A stretch of DNA of 44,366 bases from Paulinella micropora (Eukaryota > Cercozoa > Imbricatea > Euglyphida), in the NCBI GenBank assembly GCA_009731375.1, contig BJOX01000145.1, positions 704,418-748,783 on the forward strand, read 5' to 3'. The position numbers were made by a program, and so were the translations under genes. This document shows positions 39,990-44,366 of this stretch, piece after piece. Below the pieces are notes generated by a model, which ran no database searches, was not told the origin of the DNA, and saw nothing but the letters and a program-made list of their open reading frames with translations. Position 1 is the stretch's first letter; every line of letters begins with the position of its first letter.

Positions 39990-40690
39990 TTGTTACTGGT
40001 GGCAGCCATTCACTTATAGTCGTTATACATACTCACCGACTACTTGAACTATGCATGGAACTATATTAATAAGAGTTTGTTTAGCATATTTACAATGTTT
40101 TTGAAGCATAAAACCGGTGCGGAAGCTTAGACTTCAAGTTGAGTGACTGTGTTTTACACTAGTCACTGTGACACTCAGCACACTTGCCACTCACTTGTAA
40201 TCGTTATACATACTCACTGCCTACTTGAAGTATGCATGAAATTATATTAACACAAGTTTGTTCAGCATATTTACAATGTTTTTGAAGCATAAAACCGGTG
40301 CGGAAGCTTAGACTTCAGAGTGAGTGACAGTGTTTTACACTAGTCACTGTGACACTCAGCATACTTGCCACTCACTCGTAATCGTTATACATACTCACTG
40401 CCTACTTGAATTATGCATGAAATTATATTAATACTAGTTTGTTTAGCATACTTACAATGTTTTTGAAGCATAAAACCGGTGCGGAAGCTTATATTTCAGA
40501 GTGAGTGACAGTGTTTTACACTAGCCTCACTGTGACACTCAGCATACTTGCCACTCACTTGTAATAGTTATACATGCTCACTGCCTACTTGAAGTATGTA
40601 TGAAATAATATTAATGCTAGCTTTTTCAGCACATTTATAATGTTTTTGAAGCGTAAAACCGGTGCGGAAGCTTAGAAATTACAGTCATGC
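39990..40690. repeat. 182-bp tandem satellite, four copies
   Basis: The word aaaccggtgcggaagctta recurs at about 40,110, 40,292, 40,473 and 40,656 (spacing 181-183 bp), with surrounding sequence conserved (atacatactcactgcctact, gtgttttacactag). AT-rich. No open frame of interest. Confidence 0.9.
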
Positions 40691-40879
40691 ACTCAGTCAT
40701 AAGCGTTGGTCAGTGGTGGCAGGAGTTACGAATATTGATATTAATCATTTGACAGGCTAAAGGTCAGACATTGAATTATCAATAAAAAGAGAAAACATTT
40801 GAAATTCTTTTTATTACATTAAGAAATAATACTAGTAAAAGCAAAAATGCTTAGCTTCATTTTCGTGCCAATGAAAAAA

Positions 40880-42985
40880 TCAAGAGTGGTGGCAGTGTCC
40901 ATGACGACGGTAGCGGTTAGCAGAAGGCGTTGATTTTTTGCTACATTCTGATTCTGAATCAGATGAAGCGTAATGATCACGATCGACCCGCTTGCTTCTT
41001 TTGTGCTTCTTTGCTTTCACAGGAGAAAGAGACACTGAGCGCGACCGTGACTTGCCTGAAACATGGCTGCTAGATGTAGCGCTGAGCATCATCCTCGCCC
41101 CTTTCGCGACAGCTACCAAAACAACCATGTGTTCGTCCCGTTTGGTTGATTGCTAGCTCATGACCTTTGTATTCGTCCCGTTGAGCGGTGGCTTCTCGAA
41201 GACTCGATTGCAGAGTGGTAACTTGAGTCTGCAACGCAGCAATTTTCAGTTTCGAGTCTTCCGTCTTTGCCTGCTCCTTTTCCAGCAATCCCTTCGTCTC
41301 TATCAGCTTCTCCTCGTGCTCGGTCACTTTCTCCTCTGCAGCGGCCAAGGCTTCCTCTGCGCGGGTGCCGGTCTCAACCGCCTCTTCATTCTGTGCCGCC
41401 AAGGCTTCATATTTCTAAACAAAACACAATGTGTAAGTTAAGTGCAAGCAAAACAGGAATGAAGTACTTGCTTCAGCGAAGCATGCACAGTATCAAGTCG
41501 CTTCTTTGTCTGCAAAGCAAAAAAAAAAGGAAGAAAAAATATTGTATCTGAAGCAAAGAGTTACCCTTTCGGTGTTGTAGGTTTTTTTCTTCCACTCTGC
41601 CACTTGGTCCTGCAAGGAGCTCACATGCTTCTCAAGATCCTGCCGAGCATCTGCTGCAGTTTGAAGAGCGTCACTGGCATTCTTCAGCTCTCTTTCTGCT
41701 CGCAGCTTCGCTGCACGCTCGTCGTCAAAATGCTGCAAGGTGTCTTTTACAATGCGCTGTGCCTCCTTGTCACCCGCCTCCAGCTTCGTGATTTTATCAC
41801 GCAAAACTTGGTTTTCTGCTTTCAACTTGACAAGCTCTTGCATGGCATGGCTGTCAGCGGCTGCGGAAGAGCTCGAACTTGCTACAGGCACGGAGACTTG
41901 AGGGGAAGTAGGTGACTTTTGGGTCTCTGTGTGTTCCTCGGAACGCTTCATAACCTTAGCAACAACTGATACGCAAGCATCCTTACATTCAGAAGACTCC
42001 AAAGTCCAAGGACGCACAGCAGCTGGGTCCTGCTCCAACCGGGCTTGAAAGGCTGGCACGACAACGTTGTGTATCCACCCTGAAACAGACGCAATCACTC
42101 TGATGTTCCCATTTTCGGACCGGTACGAAAGTACGAAATGAATATAAGAACGCGCAACGCCATTCAAAATGGTTACTTTCTTTAGAATACGCAGAACCCT
42201 AGCCAGCCATAAAGTAGTATCAGGGTTATTCAGCACTTCACGATTGCTGGAATTCCGAATGGCAGCAGTGATGAACCACACAAAAGTGCCTGGCACGATT
42301 TTGGAACCGTTCAAGTAGGCCTCCAGCAAAAAAAGCATTCTGTTTCCGTCGGCCTGCCCCTCAATGAGCTCGCAACCTTGCTCGTTTGCGAAGTTCCAAC
42401 TGCGTTTAATAGTTCCACCCTCCACCTCGCGCCCAGGACGAAACCTTGCCACGTCTCCGGGGTGTGTCACGCCGAACTAACCACAAGAATAATGATAGAA
42501 AAGTGAGTCTGACTGGGAAACAAAGACAACCTTGACGACGGTTGGACCGGCAAGGTTGTAAGGACCAGCTTCCAAGGTAAAAAAACACAAACGTTCTTGA
42601 ACAAGGTTGGCGACAATAGAAACAACTTTGGCTATACTTGCTTTGCGAGCATTATCATCCGCATCGCGATCGATGGTGATTCGCAAGTCGGCAGGCCAAC
42701 CCACCCACTGCACGATGAATTCATCACGGACAAGACCAGGCTGAAGGACCTCGTTGGCGATGTTGGCTACAACTGCCACGTTGGCGCTCTGTATAGGCCG
42801 GGCGAAAATAGCGTTTGGAACGTTTGAAATCGACTCCATCGCAGGGTCTACCAACGCCGGACCTCAAGACAAGAAAACAAAAAGTGAATAAGTTTCAATG
42901 AAAACAGTTTCCAAGAGCGACCTGATGCCCAAGCATTGGCAGGTTGCACAGGAACACTGTCAGTGATACTAGTAGTATCAGACAT
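40880..42985 (-). CDS. Six-exon host gene: coiled-coil protein with SR-rich tail
   Basis: Exons (minus): 42,985-42,922; 42,862-42,531; 42,476-41,565; 41,509-41,468; 41,414-41,165; 41,112-40,880. All five introns are GT-AG and 51-59 bp; phases join perfectly into 610 residues ending at TGA 40,880. Domain view: a folded N-terminal 260 residues (FIVQWVGWPADLRITIDRDA, HPGDVARFRPGREV, LFLLEAYLNGSKIVPGTF) of no family I recognise; a Ser-rich linker; a long coiled coil (LKAENQVLRDKITKLEAGDK onward, about 200 residues); and a basic, Ser/Arg-rich C-terminus (SGKSRSRSVSLSPVKAKKHKR) suggesting nuclear location. No errors at homopolymers, so this part of the assembly is accurate. Confidence 0.8.
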
Positions 42986-43411
42986 ACTTGCCTTCTACTC
43001 TCGAGTTCTTGTTGTGTTTGCCAACCCCAAGGTTTGGTTCAAAAAGCGTGGATAAAAAACACAATGGTTCACTGTGTTGCAACCGAAGTTGCAACCGTTT
43101 TTGGGCGCAACCCAAAAACGGTTGCAACTTCGGTTGCAAGGACTAATGCCGAATTTCACTTGACCGTAAATTGCGTACCAAATTTTCGTTGAGTTTGGCG
43201 TCCGGACCATATTTTTTGCACCAACCCTTTTTGTGACCCATCCGTTTGGGGACATAATGTCTCCCACATACAGTTTGTAGCTGTTTGTCCTTTTGCTTTG
43301 TTTTTCTTGAACATATTCTCTTGTTTTATATTGCTTTCGTGTTTGCCGAACGGCAGCAGTTCACTGGCTTTATTGTTTTTTTTCCCCTTGCTTCCTTCCT
43401 GTAAGACTGAC
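42986..43411. promoter_or_regulatory. Divergent intergenic region with perfect hairpin
   Basis: About 425 bp between two divergent host genes. It holds the 29-bp-stem hairpin at 43,077-43,139; otherwise no gene seen. Confidence 0.5.
43077..43139. repeat. Perfect 29-bp inverted repeat, 5-nt loop
   Basis: Arm 43,077-43,105, loop cgcaa, arm 43,111-43,139, no mismatch. Each arm itself contains ttgcaacc twice. Candidate miniature inverted-repeat element, small-RNA precursor or shared promoter element. Confidence 0.9.
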
Positions 43412-44366
43412 ATGTCAAAAAGGCGACTCCATACTGTGGAGGAACGCCGTGCCGACAAAAAAAGGTTCGAGGACAAGGTAAATTGTATTGTTTTGTTTTC
43501 ATTCTTGCCACTTTTTGCTTCGGTTTGCAGTAATTTCTTTTGAATTTGTGTTGCATCTTTAGGCAAGGGCAGCCCTGGGCTTCGTGGAACCAACGGCAGC
43601 CGTTGCTTCCATATTGCCGTCTTCTGTCCAGCCTTCTTCGGCCCCCTCTCCACACCCCCAGGCCCAGTCTTCCCAAGCACCACCACGGCATGAGTCCAAA
43701 TCACATTATTTTGTTGTGCAGAGCATTCGGGGTGATGTGCAGGAGGGCATACATATATCTTTTGAGGAGGCAGAAAAAGATAGAGTTAGGTCTCCACATA
43801 ATCCATCATCCACCATCTCTGTCATTGACACACTCATAGCATCGTTAGGTAGTGAGGCAGGCCAGCTTTTTGGGGAGGAGGGTAAGGAATCATGCATATT
43901 AAGTGAGCTTGCAAAGTGGGGTTTTGCTTTGGTATGCAGAATAGTAGAGGATATTCAAGGCTTACCTAACGTCCACCTCTCACACAGTTCCACCTCATGT
44001 GCGCGCTTTGCTAGGAGAGGTGCAGCAGTTGTTTGAGTTAGGTAGCATTTCAGAGAAATGGCTTGGTTTGAAGGAGGGGGGGCGGGTTTTGAATTCATTC
44101 ATAGGCATGTCTTTTGCAAACACACCTACCGACCATGATCCTATAGCGTTAGAATTAGGAATGGATGCATATGGGATAGAATATCATTTATCGAAATATC
44201 ATCCTTCTCATGATAAACACATTCGGTCTGGCACGAGTTACGTGGAGCGAGTCACGGTCTCCAAGGTGTACGACGAGTACGCCTCTTTTGCAGTCTACTA
44301 CAAACAAATCTTACCTGTACTTCCTCCTTTCCCTTCTTCTTCTTCTTCTTCTTCTTCTTCTTCTTC
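43412..44366 (+). CDS. Partial host gene at right edge, unidentified
   Basis: Exon 1 (43,412-43,477) encodes a basic peptide (MSKRRLHTVEERRADKKRF). An 85-bp GT-AG intron leads to exon 2 at 43,563 (ARAALGFVEPTAAVASIL, SHYFVVQSIRGDVQEG, SVIDTLIASLGSEAGQLFG, ELAKWGFALVCRIVED). Near 43,985 the frame must shift to continue as VPPHVRALLGEVQQLF, SISEKWLGLKEGGRVLN, HDPIALELGMDAYGIEYHL, up to the edge, where a TTC microsatellite begins (probably the next intron). No family recognised; a transposon-encoded protein is possible. Confidence 0.5.
44330..44366. repeat. (TTC)n microsatellite at window edge
   Basis: At least eleven TTC units running off the end, similar to the compound repeat at 1,394-1,545. 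Confidence 0.9.

Overview
The window looks like a nuclear scaffold of a eukaryote, probably a unicellular alga or other protist. It carries short GT-AG introns, microsatellite-rich flanks and a nested stack of virus-derived DNA. Host DNA is seen at about 1-5,460 and 39,750-44,366. The left part holds a multi-exon gene (zinc ribbon plus methyltransferase-like last exon) whose introns are built from CATACCCC-type repeats, then about 2 kb of the same satellite. The right part holds a 182-bp satellite, a six-exon coiled-coil gene that resolves without errors, a perfect 29-bp hairpin and a divergent partial gene running off the edge. The host taxon cannot be named from the sequence.

Between these lie two related AT-rich Polinton-like virus (PLV) or virophage-like elements placed head to head. 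Element 1 (about 5.46-10.4 kb) has a protein-primed family B DNA polymerase that is scrambled, a class 3 lipase, a DUF3820-like small protein, a DUF3223-like protein and a piece of a fibre-like protein. Element 2 (about 11.3-13.2 and 32.7-39.7 kb) has a polymerase, the paralogous DUF3820-like protein, a small zinc-ribbon protein, a fibre-like protein, a double-jelly-roll major capsid protein and a penton-type minor capsid protein. No FtsK/HerA ATPase, integrase or protease was seen. The 0.9-kb space between the two divergent halves is rich in hairpins.

Two structural events stand out. First, the element 2 polymerase is cut just before its exonuclease motif I by a very GC-rich insert of about 19.5 kb (13,207 to about 32,694). 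The insert has at least 13 closely packed genes on both strands, mostly without visible introns: a class 3 lipase with an intact triad, a MYND zinc-finger protein, a Sel1-repeat protein, a large acidic/basic nuclear-type protein, and several proteins I cannot place. It looks like part of a large DNA virus or a cargo-rich mobile element, but no hallmark gene identifies it. Second, a 1-kb inversion (about 36,450-37,455) has one end inside the major capsid gene and the other inside the fibre-like gene, so each gene is now two oppositely oriented halves.

The assembly is imperfect: eleven N gaps, many beside G or C homopolymers, one unmerged 39-bp overlap across a gap, and many frameshifts at homopolymer runs. 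A few nonsense changes and rearrangements are not explained by homopolymer error and suggest real decay of the PLV copies.
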